Shown here one piece after another: positions 36,696 to 44,141 of a stretch of DNA of 64,000 nucleotides. The notes beneath the pieces are model-generated. The model did not search any database, was not told where the DNA came from, and saw nothing but the letters and a program-made list of their open reading frames with translations. A program made the position numbers and the translations under genes. The stretch is from Leifsonia poae. GTDB taxonomy: Bacteria; Actinomycetota; Actinomycetes; Actinomycetales; Microbacteriaceae. The stretch spans positions 806,001-870,000 of the forward strand of contig NZ_JAIHLP010000002.1 of NCBI RefSeq assembly GCF_020009625.1, given 5' to 3'. How positions within the stretch are numbered: the stretch's first letter is position 1; every line of letters begins with the position of its first letter.

Positions 36696-38444
36696 TCAGT
36701 AGAACGGCGGGTAGTCGGCCGGGCTGGTCGTCGACGGCTTCACCCGGAAGGTCTTCAGCACCTGGCTCATGATCGTGTGGAACAGCGGAGCGGCGGCTGC
36801 CGACGAAGTAATGGTAGTCGGGTATCCGAGGTTGACCGAAACGACGTACTGCGGATCGTCGACCGGAGCCACACCCATCACGGAGACGTAGTACGAGGGC
36901 AGGTAGCCGCCTTTGCCGTCCGGTTGCTGGGCGGTACCGGTCTTGGCCGCGATGCGGTAACCGGGGATCTGGAGCTGTTTGGAGAGTTCACCGTCGGTGA
37001 CGACGCTCTCCATCATTCCGAGCGTCGTGTTGGCGGCGGCGGCCGACACGACCTGCGTCGACTTCGGCTTGGGTACATCGGTGACTTTGCCGTCGGCCTG
37101 CTTGCAGCCCTCCACCAGCGTGAGCGGAACTCGCACGCCGTTGTTCGCCAGCGCCTGGTAGGCACTCACCATCTGCACCTGGGTGGCCGAAACGCCCTGC
37201 CCGAACATCGTGGCGTACTTGGTCTGGTCGTCCCAGTCGCTGACCGGGTGGAGGATGCCGGAGGACTGTCCGGGGAAATCGATCCCGGTGTCTTCGCCGA
37301 TGCCGAACTTCTTCAGGAAGTCGTAGCGGGTGTTGTCGTTGAGACGCTGGCCGAGGATCGACATGCCGGTGTTCGAGGATTGCATGAGCACGCCGGTGAG
37401 AGTCAGCCGTTCGGGGTCGTGATACCCCGAATCGTGCAGGTCCGCGCCATTGCCGGATTTGAAGGTGTAGGGCGCAAGGACCTGCGTGGTCGGCGTCGCC
37501 TTTCCCTGGTCGATCAGCATGCTCGCCGTGAGCGCTTTGAAGGTCGAGCCGGGCTCGTACGGGGTGCTGAACGGAAGGAGTCCACGGTACTCCGGCGCCG
37601 TGGCATCGATGTTGTTCGGATCGAGCGGCGGCCACTGCGCGATCGCCTTGATCTTGCCCGTCTTGGCCTCCGCGACGGTCACGAAGCCGAACTTGGCTCC
37701 GACCGCTGCTGTCTGCTGGGCGAGTGTCTGCTCGGCGAACCATTGCAGATCGCTGTCGATCGTCAGTTTCAGCGTTCCACCGTCTTTCGCCGGTTTCTGC
37801 ACGACCGTGCTGCCGGGGATGGCGACGCCGTCGGCGCCGCGCTGGTAGGTCTCGCTGCCGTTCTCGCCCGCGAGGCAGGCGTTCCCGCTGTCCTCCAGAC
37901 CGGCTTGCGGCTCCCCCGCGCCCGAGACGAATCCGAGCAGCGGACCGGCGACGGCCCCATTCGGATAGGTGCGCGCGGCGACTTTCTGGAAGGTGAGCCA
38001 CGGGTAGGGAAGACCGTCGAGCTTGTCGAAGGTCCCGACATCCATGCCGGTCTTGACGACGGCGTACTTCGACTTCGGGTTCTCTTTGAGGGCGTTGTCG
38101 ATGATGGCGACGATCGCGGCGCCGCCCTGCCCGGTGATTGCGCCGATCTTGTCGGCCGCCTTGATCATCCCCGCCCTGCCGCCGGCCATCGCGTCCGACG
38201 GTGAGAGGTTCGCTGTGTAGCGGAACACCGTGTCGGCGAGAACAGTGCCATTGGCGTCCACGATGCTTCCGCGAACACCGGTGAGCGTCGTCTCGACCTC
38301 TTTGGCGTTCACCGACTCCTTCTGCAACTGAGCCGCGTGCACCACCTGGATGTCGACCAGCTTGCCGCCGAGGATCCCCACCGTCGCGGCCACCGCCACC
38401 ATCGTCACCGCCGTGCGGCGGCGCATCGTCTTTCTCGTGATCAC
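36696..38444 (-). CDS. ftsI: Penicillin-binding protein 2 / FtsI transpeptidase
   Basis: Septal cross-linking enzyme working with FtsW. The 582-residue protein has one N-terminal membrane helix (about residues 13-33), a dimerisation domain, then the transpeptidase with all three penicillin-site motifs: STFK (in PYEPGSTFKALTASML), SSN (in LMQSSNTGMSILG) and KTGT (in IAAKTGTAQQPDG). It lacks C-terminal PASTA domains, unlike some Gram-positive class B PBPs. Confidence 0.96.
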   Translation of the reverse strand: MITRKTMRRRTAVTMVAVAATVGILGGKLVDIQVVHAAQLQKESVNAKEVETTLTGVRGSIVDANGTVLADTVFRYTANLSPSDAMAGGRAGMIKAADKIGAITGQGGAAIVAIIDNALKENPKSKYAVVKTGMDVGTFDKLDGLPYPWLTFQKVAARTYPNGAVAGPLLGFVSGAGEPQAGLEDSGNACLAGENGSETYQRGADGVAIPGSTVVQKPAKDGGTLKLTIDSDLQWFAEQTLAQQTAAVGAKFGFVTVAEAKTGKIKAIAQWPPLDPNNIDATAPEYRGLLPFSTPYEPGSTFKALTASMLIDQGKATPTTQVLAPYTFKSGNGADLHDSGYHDPERLTLTGVLMQSSNTGMSILGQRLNDNTRYDFLKKFGIGEDTGIDFPGQSSGILHPVSDWDDQTKYATMFGQGVSATQVQMVSAYQALANNGVRVPLTLVEGCKQADGKVTDVPKPKSTQVVSAAAANTTLGMMESVVTDGELSKQLQIPGYRIAAKTGTAQQPDGKGGYLPSYYVSVMGVAPVDDPQYVVSVNLGYPTTITSSAAAAPLFHTIMSQVLKTFRVKPSTTSPADYPPFY

Positions 38445-38463
38445 GATCGAGTTCGTCCCGTCG

Positions 38464-39105
38464 TCAGCGCGTCACCGGAGTGGGCAACGCTCCCTCCAAC
38501 GGTACGGTCGGCGGCGGCGTCGCCTTGGTCGGCACGCTCGTGCTGCCCGAATTCCCAGCTTGACCCGTCGTGGCCGCCGCCCCGGTCTTCCCGTTCGTGC
38601 CGGCCTGGACGGCGAGCGGAACACCCGCCAGCAGCGAGTTCGGCACGAGGTTGCCCTGACCGCCGGTGACCGTACCCGCCGATCCGCTCGCCGGGATCGG
38701 GGCGCCGAGGACGGCCCCGTCGGAAAGACGGAGGTAAACGGGATTGCTGTTGTTCACCATGCCGAGGGAGTTGGCATTCGCCGCGAGATTCTGCGGCGAG
38801 GCGATGCGGTTGAGATCCTCCGAGGCCGCCTGGTACGAGCGCTGAAGCTCCGTCTGCTTGTTCTGCAGCGAGTTGATCTGATAGGCCCCCTGCGACAGGG
38901 CGATGCTCAGCAGGAGCTGTGCGACGACGATCCCCAGCAGCGTGCCGATGGCGATGATCGCGTACACCGCACGCGGCCGCGCCCGACGCTGCACCCGGGT
39001 GGAGACGACCTCGAGATGACTCGGACGCTCCTCCTCGGCGGGCCGGGGCGCGGTTCGGCCCACCCAGCCGACCGCCGGACGCTTCTCAGCGAGATTCGTG
39101 CTCAC
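38464..39105 (-). CDS. FtsL-like septum formation protein
   Basis: Probable FtsL counterpart, identified mainly by position between rsmH and ftsI. The 213-residue protein has a basic cytoplasmic region, one membrane helix (about residues 46-69), a short coiled coil ([25 protein letters not shown]) typical of FtsL/DivIC, and a Gly/Thr/Ala-rich low-complexity tail of about 75 residues. The GTG start overlaps the rsmH stop (GTGA). FtsL proteins diverge strongly, so sequence alone is weak. Confidence 0.8.
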   Translation of the reverse strand: MSTNLAEKRPAVGWVGRTAPRPAEEERPSHLEVVSTRVQRRARPRAVYAIIAIGTLLGIVVAQLLLSIALSQGAYQINSLQNKQTELQRSYQAASEDLNRIASPQNLAANANSLGMVNNSNPVYLRLSDGAVLGAPIPASGSAGTVTGGQGNLVPNSLLAGVPLAVQAGTNGKTGAAATTGQAGNSGSTSVPTKATPPPTVPLEGALPTPVTR

Positions 39106-40055
39106 GAGGCCCTCCTCACTCGCTCGGCCGCGCGCAGACGCACCGGCGTCGCCCGCGGGTTCGCCGCCTTCTCGTCGTCGTTCGCCAGTTCGGCGCCACG
39201 GATCAACAGCTTCAGCTCCGGGCGGTGCTCCGGCAGCTCCACCGGGAGTCCGGGCGGCGCGCTCGAGACCGACCGGGCCTGAAGTTCGCGCTTGACGATG
39301 CGGTCCTCCAGCGATTGGTAGGCCTCGACGACGATGCGGCCACCGACCGCGAGAGCGTCGATGGCCGCCGGAATCGCTCGTTCGAGCACCGACAGTTCTT
39401 GATTCACTTCGATTCGCAGCGCCTGGAACACTCGCTTGGCGGGATGCCCCTGCCGCTGCACGGCGACCGGGGTGGCCTTGGTGATCACATCGACGAGTTC
39501 GGCCGAACGGACGAACGGACGGGTATCCCTCGCCTCCACGATCTTCTGCGCGTAGCGCGCCGCGAGCTTTTCCTCGCCGTAGTCGCGGAAGATCTTCCGC
39601 AGCTCCGCCTCGCTGTACTCGGCGAGGATGGTGGCGGCTGTGAGGTCGCTCGTCGCGTCCATCCGCATGTCGAGCGGGGCATCCTTCGAGTAGGAGAAGC
39701 CTCGTTCCACCCGGTCGAGCTGCAGCGACGAGACGCCGAGGTCGAACAGCACACCCTGGATCTCGGTGTAGCCGAGGCCCTGCACCGCTTCCAGGATTCC
39801 GTCGTACACGGTGTGCACCAGGTGCACTCTGTTGCCGAAGGGGGCGAGCCTGCCACCGGCGATGGCCAGCGCATCCGGATCCCGGTCGAGACCGATCAGG
39901 GTGATCTGAGGGAACCGCTCGAGGAGACCGGCAGCGTGCCCGCCCATACCGAGTGTCGCGTCGACCACGACGGCCCCCGGCGCCTGGAGTGCCGGGCCGA
40001 GCAGTTCGATGCAGCGTTCGAGGAGCACCGGGGTGTGGATCTTGTCATCGGTCAT
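39102..40055 (-). CDS. rsmH: 16S rRNA (cytosine-1402 N4)-methyltransferase
   Basis: Methylates C1402 of 16S rRNA. From ATG 40055 it is 317 residues starting [20 protein letters not shown], the family N-terminus. SAM motif [20 protein letters not shown] (about residues 29-48), [22 protein letters not shown] (about 104-125) and [13 protein letters not shown] near the end are conserved. No good ribosome site precedes 40055; an in-frame start at 40097 would add 14 residues. Second gene after mraZ. Confidence 0.96.
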   Translation of the reverse strand: MTDDKIHTPVLLERCIELLGPALQAPGAVVVDATLGMGGHAAGLLERFPQITLIGLDRDPDALAIAGGRLAPFGNRVHLVHTVYDGILEAVQGLGYTEIQGVLFDLGVSSLQLDRVERGFSYSKDAPLDMRMDATSDLTAATILAEYSEAELRKIFRDYGEEKLAARYAQKIVEARDTRPFVRSAELVDVITKATPVAVQRQGHPAKRVFQALRIEVNQELSVLERAIPAAIDALAVGGRIVVEAYQSLEDRIVKRELQARSVSSAPPGLPVELPEHRPELKLLIRGAELANDDEKAANPRATPVRLRAAERVRRAS

Positions 40056-40159
40056 GATGCGACGGGATCGGGCTCCTGATTCCTGATCCCCATCCATTCC
40101 GACCTGGCACCGGGGAAGTGTGTCAGGGCGGCGAATGGCTGGGAGTCGGGCGCCAGGTG

Positions 40160-40591
40160 CTAGAAGAGTCCCGGAATCACCTCCTCGGTGGTGTTGGCGA
40201 ATGTTGCTTCCTGCTCGGCCAGGTAGGTCTCCCAGGCCTGTGCGTCCCAGATCTCGGCGCGGCTTCCTGCACCGATCACGACCAGGTCGCGATCGAGTCC
40301 CGCGTAGGTGCGGAGCGTCTGCGGCACCGTGACGCGGTGCTGCTTGTCCGGAACCTCCGAACTCGCCCCGGAGAGGAACACGCGCAGATAGTCACGGGCT
40401 TGCTTGCTGGTCACCGGCGCCTGGCGGATCTTTTCGTGCAGCGATTCGAACTCACGCTGACTGAAGACATAGACGCAGTGCTCTTGGCCGCGGGTCAGAA
40501 CGATGCCGGAGGCGAGCTCATCCCGGAATTTGGCCGGCAGGATGATGCGCCCCTTCTCGTCGAGCTTGGGGGCATAGGTACCGAGGAACAT
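40160..40591 (-). CDS. mraZ: Transcriptional regulator MraZ
   Basis: AbrB-fold DNA-binding protein heading the dcw operon; in E. coli and corynebacteria it represses through short direct repeats. The 143-residue protein has the two MraZ half-domains, each with the DXXXR signature ([16 protein letters not shown] at about residues 11-26; [12 protein letters not shown] at about 82-93). GGGGGGAG precedes the ATG. Three GTGGA repeats 43-67 bases upstream are a likely autoregulatory site. Confidence 0.97.
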   Translation of the reverse strand: MFLGTYAPKLDEKGRIILPAKFRDELASGIVLTRGQEHCVYVFSQREFESLHEKIRQAPVTSKQARDYLRVFLSGASSEVPDKQHRVTVPQTLRTYAGLDRDLVVIGAGSRAEIWDAQAWETYLAEQEATFANTTEEVIPGLF

Positions 40592-40633
40592 CGGTGACTC
40601 CCCCCACTCTTCCGGCCAAGGTTGCGGTGTGGC

Positions 40634-40658
40634 TCCACTTTACTCCACAACCATCCAC
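40634..40658 (-). promoter_or_regulatory. Probable MraZ operator: three GTGGA repeats
   Basis: On the minus strand GTGGA occurs three times at 40658-40654, 40648-40644 and 40638-40634, each separated by five bases, giving an exact 10-bp period on one face of the helix. Known MraZ sites in E. coli and Corynebacterium are TGGGN/TGGGA repeats with the same five-base spacing. A -35-like TTGTCA lies farther upstream near 40697; no -10 is certain. Confidence 0.7.
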
Positions 40659-40704
40659 GATTGCACTCATTTGCATTGTTTTAACGCGAATGGGTGACAA
40701 AAGG

Positions 40705-40730
40705 CCCCGAAAAATCAAGGCTTTTCGGGG
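40705..40730 (-). terminator. Second hairpin upstream of mraZ
   Basis: CCCCGAAAA pairs with TTTTCGGGG around an eight-base loop. On the minus strand it is followed by CCTTTTGTC. It comes after the DUF3040 terminator and before the mraZ promoter, so it adds insulation to the dcw operon. Confidence 0.6.
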
Positions 40731-40767
40731 TGGAGGAAAGTGGATCAGGATGGCAGCAAGAGGGCAC

Positions 40768-40796
40768 AAAAAAAGGGCCGATCCGAAGATCGACCC
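40768..40796 (-). terminator. Rho-independent terminator of the DUF3040 gene
   Basis: On the minus strand GGGTCGATC, TTCG loop, GATCGGCCC, then seven T residues. A UUCG tetraloop plus U tract makes this a textbook terminator. One mismatch in the stem. Confidence 0.9.
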
Positions 40797-40829
40797 GAGA
40801 AACCCGCTCCGGTGGAGCGGAAGGGAGTA

Positions 40830-41225
40830 CTAGCCCTGCCCGTCTTGGCGCTTGTCCCAGCGGTCATTGAGCTTGTGCATGAACCCGGCCTGGGCCGGCT
40901 TCGAAGCGGAGGCCGGAGCCCCCTGCTGCGGCTCATCCGGAGCGCCACCCGCGCGCTTGCCCGGTGCGATGGCCAGCAGCACACCGAGGAACATCACGAT
41001 GAAACCGACGACGCCGACGATCGTGCTGACGACGGCGATGGGCAGGAAGACACCGGTGATGAGAACGCCGATGCCGACGACGGCGATCAGGATGCCGAGA
41101 ACGACCGAGCGGTACGGGGTCTTACCCCGTCGGGCTCCGACCGTAGCGACGAAATCTGCGTCGTTCTGATAGAGACTGCGCTCCATCTCTTCGAGGAGGC
41201 GCTGCTCGTGTTCCGAAAGCGGCAT
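40830..41225 (-). CDS. DUF3040 membrane protein
   Basis: Conserved actinobacterial protein of unknown function located next to mraZ in many genomes (Rv2169c in M. tuberculosis). From ATG 41225 (GAGGGGGAA upstream) it is 131 residues: a hallmark N-terminus MPLSEHEQRLLEEMERSLYQ, two membrane helices (about residues 41-61 and 65-86) and a Gly/Ala/Pro tail. The conserved link to dcw genes hints at an envelope or division role, but nothing in the sequence proves it. Confidence 0.87.
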   Translation of the reverse strand: MPLSEHEQRLLEEMERSLYQNDADFVATVGARRGKTPYRSVVLGILIAVVGIGVLITGVFLPIAVVSTIVGVVGFIVMFLGVLLAIAPGKRAGGAPDEPQQGAPASASKPAQAGFMHKLNDRWDKRQDGQG

Positions 41226-41289
41226 CCGTTTCCCCCTCTTTCTCGGGTTCAAGGCCTTATGAAGCTGATTCTAGTCCCGCCGCGATGGC

Positions 41290-41301
41290 TAGGCTAGGCG
41301 T
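41290..41301 (+). promoter_or_regulatory. -10 element and leaderless start of the polyprenyl synthetase gene
   Basis: TAGGCT (41290-41295) is followed by six bases and the GTG at 41302. No ribosome site is present. Same geometry as trpD and pknL. Confidence 0.55.
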
Positions 41302-42420
41302 GTGTCAGAAAGCATTCGGTTCGTCGACCTGATCCAGACCAGAATCGATGGATTCCTCGATGCACGCTCCTCCATTCTCGTCTCCATCGCCGACGAACTC
41401 GCCCCGATCCAGGCTTACTCCCGGGATTTTCTCAGCGGCGGCAAGCGATTCCGTGCACTGTTCTGCTTCTGGGGCTGGCAGGCGGTGCGCTCCTCCGGCT
41501 CCGCCCCCGAAGACGCCGGGGTCTCACCGGGCGGCGCCCTCGACGCCGTCGTGTCTGTGGCGAGCGCCCTCGAGGTGTTCCACGCGGCCGCGCTCGTGCA
41601 CGACGACATCATCGACAACTCCGACACCCGTCGAGGAGCCCCCTCTGCCCACCGCCGCTTCGAGCGGCTGCACGCCCAGAACGCCTGGCAGGGATCGGCC
41701 ACGTCGTTCGGAACGGGGGCGGCGACCCTGCTCGGCGACCTCCTGCTGATCTTCAGCGACGAACTCTTCGACGAAGGACTCGGCGAACTCGTGAGCGCCG
41801 CTTCCCGGCGCGCCGCCCGCACCGAGTTCAACAGGATGCGCCTGGAGGTGACGGCCGGCCAGTACCTCGACATCTTCGAAGAGATCGGCTGGAGCAGCCA
41901 GCCCGACACCGATCAGCTCGCCCGCGCGGAGCGCGTCATCATCTACAAGTCGGCGAAATACAGCATCGAGGCGCCGCTGATCATCGGCGCCTCCCTCGCC
42001 GGGGCGACGATCGGCCAATTGGAAGCCCTGAGGGCGTTCGGTCTGCCGCTCGGGATCGCGTACCAGCTGCGCGACGACCTGCTCGGTGTCTTCGGCGACG
42101 CGGAGGTCACCGGCAAACCGAGCGGGGACGATCTGCGCGAGGGCAAACGCACGGTGCTCGTCGCCCTCGCCCGCGAGGCGCTCCCCGGCGGCGCCCGGTC
42201 GGCGTTCGACGAGCTGCTCGGCGATCCGACGCTCACCCACCAGCAGATCGAGACCCTCCAGATGACCATCCGCGACAGCGGTGCCGTCGACAAGGTCGAG
42301 GCGATCATCGCGGCGAACGTGGCCAGGGCGATCGACGCGATCGACGCCGCACCTCTGGGGTCTCAGGCGAAGGCGCAGCTCCGGGAGCTCGCGGTCACCG
42401 TCACTCGCCGCGCATCCTGA
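41302..42420 (+). CDS. Polyprenyl diphosphate synthase (GGPP/farnesyl-type)
   Basis: Trans-prenyltransferase joining isopentenyl diphosphate units for quinones, carotenoids or lipid carriers. The 372-residue protein has the first aspartate-rich motif in LVHDDIIDNSDTRRG (about residues 95-109), GTGAATLLGDLLL, and the second motif in YQLRDDLLGVFGDAEVTGKPSGDDLREGK (about residues 254-282). Syntenic with idsA2 (Rv2173). Product chain length depends on residues before the first motif and cannot be fixed by eye. Confidence 0.9.
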   Translation: MSESIRFVDLIQTRIDGFLDARSSILVSIADELAPIQAYSRDFLSGGKRFRALFCFWGWQAVRSSGSAPEDAGVSPGGALDAVVSVASALEVFHAAALVHDDIIDNSDTRRGAPSAHRRFERLHAQNAWQGSATSFGTGAATLLGDLLLIFSDELFDEGLGELVSAASRRAARTEFNRMRLEVTAGQYLDIFEEIGWSSQPDTDQLARAERVIIYKSAKYSIEAPLIIGASLAGATIGQLEALRAFGLPLGIAYQLRDDLLGVFGDAEVTGKPSGDDLREGKRTVLVALAREALPGGARSAFDELLGDPTLTHQQIETLQMTIRDSGAVDKVEAIIAANVARAIDAIDAAPLGSQAKAQLRELAVTVTRRAS

Positions 42421-42436
42421 GGGGCGCAGGCCTCAA

Positions 42437-42778
42437 TCAGGCGAGAGCTTGCGCCACCCGGCGCACCTCGGCCTTGCGTCCGGCGCGCAGCGCCTCGATC
42501 GGCGAAGCACCGAGCACATCTTCTTGGCCGATGAGCCAGTCGACGGCCTCATCATTGTCGAATCCAGCGTCGCCGAGCACGATCAGCGTGCCCCGCAGTT
42601 CGCTGAGGGGTTCGCCGTCACGGACGAACGACGCGGGAACCTTCAGAACACCGTCGACCCGCTTGGCGGCGAGGTGCTTGTCTTCGATCAGGCGGCGGAC
42701 CCGGCTCACCCCGAGACCGAGGATGTCGACGAGATCGGGGATTGTCAGCCAGTCTTCGGCTGCGGCTTGCTCAGTCAC
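42437..42778 (-). CDS. Rv2175c-family DNA-binding protein
   Basis: Small winged-helix DNA-binding protein. The 113-residue product begins MTEQAAAEDWLTIPDLVDIL; the helix-turn-helix spans about residues 11-45 (LVDILGLGVSRVRRLIEDKHLAAKR), followed by a C-terminal domain (GTLIVLGDAGFDNDEAVDWLIG) conserved in the family. The M. tuberculosis homologue is a substrate of PknL; here a pknL homologue lies 1.4 kb away, supporting the same regulatory pair. GTG start with CAGGCT six bases before it, so possibly leaderless. Convergent with the polyprenyl synthetase gene. Confidence 0.85.
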   Translation of the reverse strand: MTEQAAAEDWLTIPDLVDILGLGVSRVRRLIEDKHLAAKRVDGVLKVPASFVRDGEPLSELRGTLIVLGDAGFDNDEAVDWLIGQEDVLGASPIEALRAGRKAEVRRVAQALA

Positions 42779-42928
42779 ACCCCTAGCCTGTCATGTCCGA
42801 GCGCCGGCCGGGAGCGGGTTCGATTGTTACGATCGTGTTAACTCAAATCACATTGGTCACAGTAGTTGACTCCTTATACGTTCTGTGCCAGCGTTGAGGC
42901 TCGCAGGTAATCGAAAGGCGGGGGTCGC

Positions 42929-44050
42929 ATGTCCGTGCTCGACACCGAGCCGCGAGTCGCCCGGCACCGGCCTGAGCAGCCGGCGCGTCGCACAGCGCGC
43001 TCCGTGCTCGCCACGGTTCCCCTCGCCATCGCCAGCTCCATCGCGATCACCCTCTCGCTCGTCTCTCCGGCCCAGGCGACCACGCCGCCGCACCGCGACT
43101 CCGAACGCTCGAAAGACAAAGCCCCGGATGCGCTCGGAACCACGCGCGTCAACCTCACCTCCGCCCCGACCACCTCCCCCGCCCTCACGACCATCGCCGG
43201 CGCCCCGGCCCGGTACACCGTGCAAACCGGGGACACGATCAGCGGCATCGCCGGCCGATTCGGACTGTCGACCGCGAGCGTGCTCGCGTTGAACGGCCTG
43301 AGCTGGAAGAGCCTCATCTTCCCCGGCCAAGTCCTCGCTCTCACGGGCGCGACCTCCTCCGCGCCCGCCGCGCCGGCGCCCAGCACTCCCGCGCCGTCGT
43401 CCGCCAAGTACAAAGTGGTCTCCGGCGACACCATCAGCGGCATCGCCGGCCGGTTCGGCGTCCCGACCAGCGCCGTCCTCAGCGCCAACGGGCTCTCCTC
43501 CTCCAGCCTGATCTTCCCGGGTCAACTCGTGACGATCCCCGGGCTCGCCACCGCCTCCCTCGACACACCGCACGCCTCGACTCCGATCGCGGCCCCGGTC
43601 GCGCCGGCCCCCGTCCCCGTTCCTTCGACGGGCACCGTGGTCGCGCTCACCGCCGAGATGCGGGCGAACGCCGCCGTGATCATCCAGGTGGGCCGGCAGG
43701 AGGGCGTCGGCGACTTCGGGATCGTCGTAGCCCTCGCCGCGGCTGCGCAAGAGTCCGGCGTGCGCAATGTGCAGTACGGCGACCGCGACTCGCTGGGACT
43801 GTTCCAGCAACGCCCGAGCACCGGATGGGGAAGCCCCGCCCAGATCCTCGACCCGCACTACGCGGCGCGCGCCTTCTTCGGAGGCCCGAACAATCCCAAT
43901 CCGGGGCGCACCCGCGGCCTGCTCGACATCCCCGGCTGGACGAAACTGAGCGTCACTCAGGCTGCGCAGGCCGTCGAGATCTCGGCATACCCGGATGCCT
44001 ACGCCAAATGGGAGGCGTCCGCTCGCGTTTGGCTCGCCCAGCTCGGCTGA
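42929..44050 (+). CDS. Secreted LysM protein with a C-terminal lysozyme-like domain
   Basis: Predicted cell wall protein of 373 residues. A signal peptide or anchor spans about residues 24-52. Two LysM peptidoglycan-binding domains follow (YTVQTGDTISGIAGRFG from about 96; YKVVSGDTISGIAGRFG from about 160), separated by an Ala/Pro/Ser linker. The C-terminal domain (about 235-373) has AAAQESGVRNVQYGDRDSLGLFQQRPS, resembling the lysozyme-like fold appended to some actinobacterial wall enzymes, with a candidate catalytic Glu in AQESG. A transglycosylase or muramidase role is inference. AAAGGCGGGGG precedes the ATG. It lies between the Rv2175c homologue and pknL. Confidence 0.82.
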   Translation: MSVLDTEPRVARHRPEQPARRTARSVLATVPLAIASSIAITLSLVSPAQATTPPHRDSERSKDKAPDALGTTRVNLTSAPTTSPALTTIAGAPARYTVQTGDTISGIAGRFGLSTASVLALNGLSWKSLIFPGQVLALTGATSSAPAAPAPSTPAPSSAKYKVVSGDTISGIAGRFGVPTSAVLSANGLSSSSLIFPGQLVTIPGLATASLDTPHASTPIAAPVAPAPVPVPSTGTVVALTAEMRANAAVIIQVGRQEGVGDFGIVVALAAAAQESGVRNVQYGDRDSLGLFQQRPSTGWGSPAQILDPHYAARAFFGGPNNPNPGRTRGLLDIPGWTKLSVTQAAQAVEISAYPDAYAKWEASARVWLAQLG

Positions 44051-44129
44051 GCCGGCCCACCATGATCACAAGGCGATCACAGCGCCGCACTTCACGGTGT
44101 TTTGCAGGGTTCGCGCCGCTCCTGTTCTC

Positions 44130-44141
44130 TAAACTCGACAC
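44130..44141 (+). promoter_or_regulatory. -10 element and leaderless start of pknL
   Basis: TAAACT (44130-44135) is followed by six bases and the GTG at 44142; no Shine-Dalgarno sequence is present. Confidence 0.55.
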
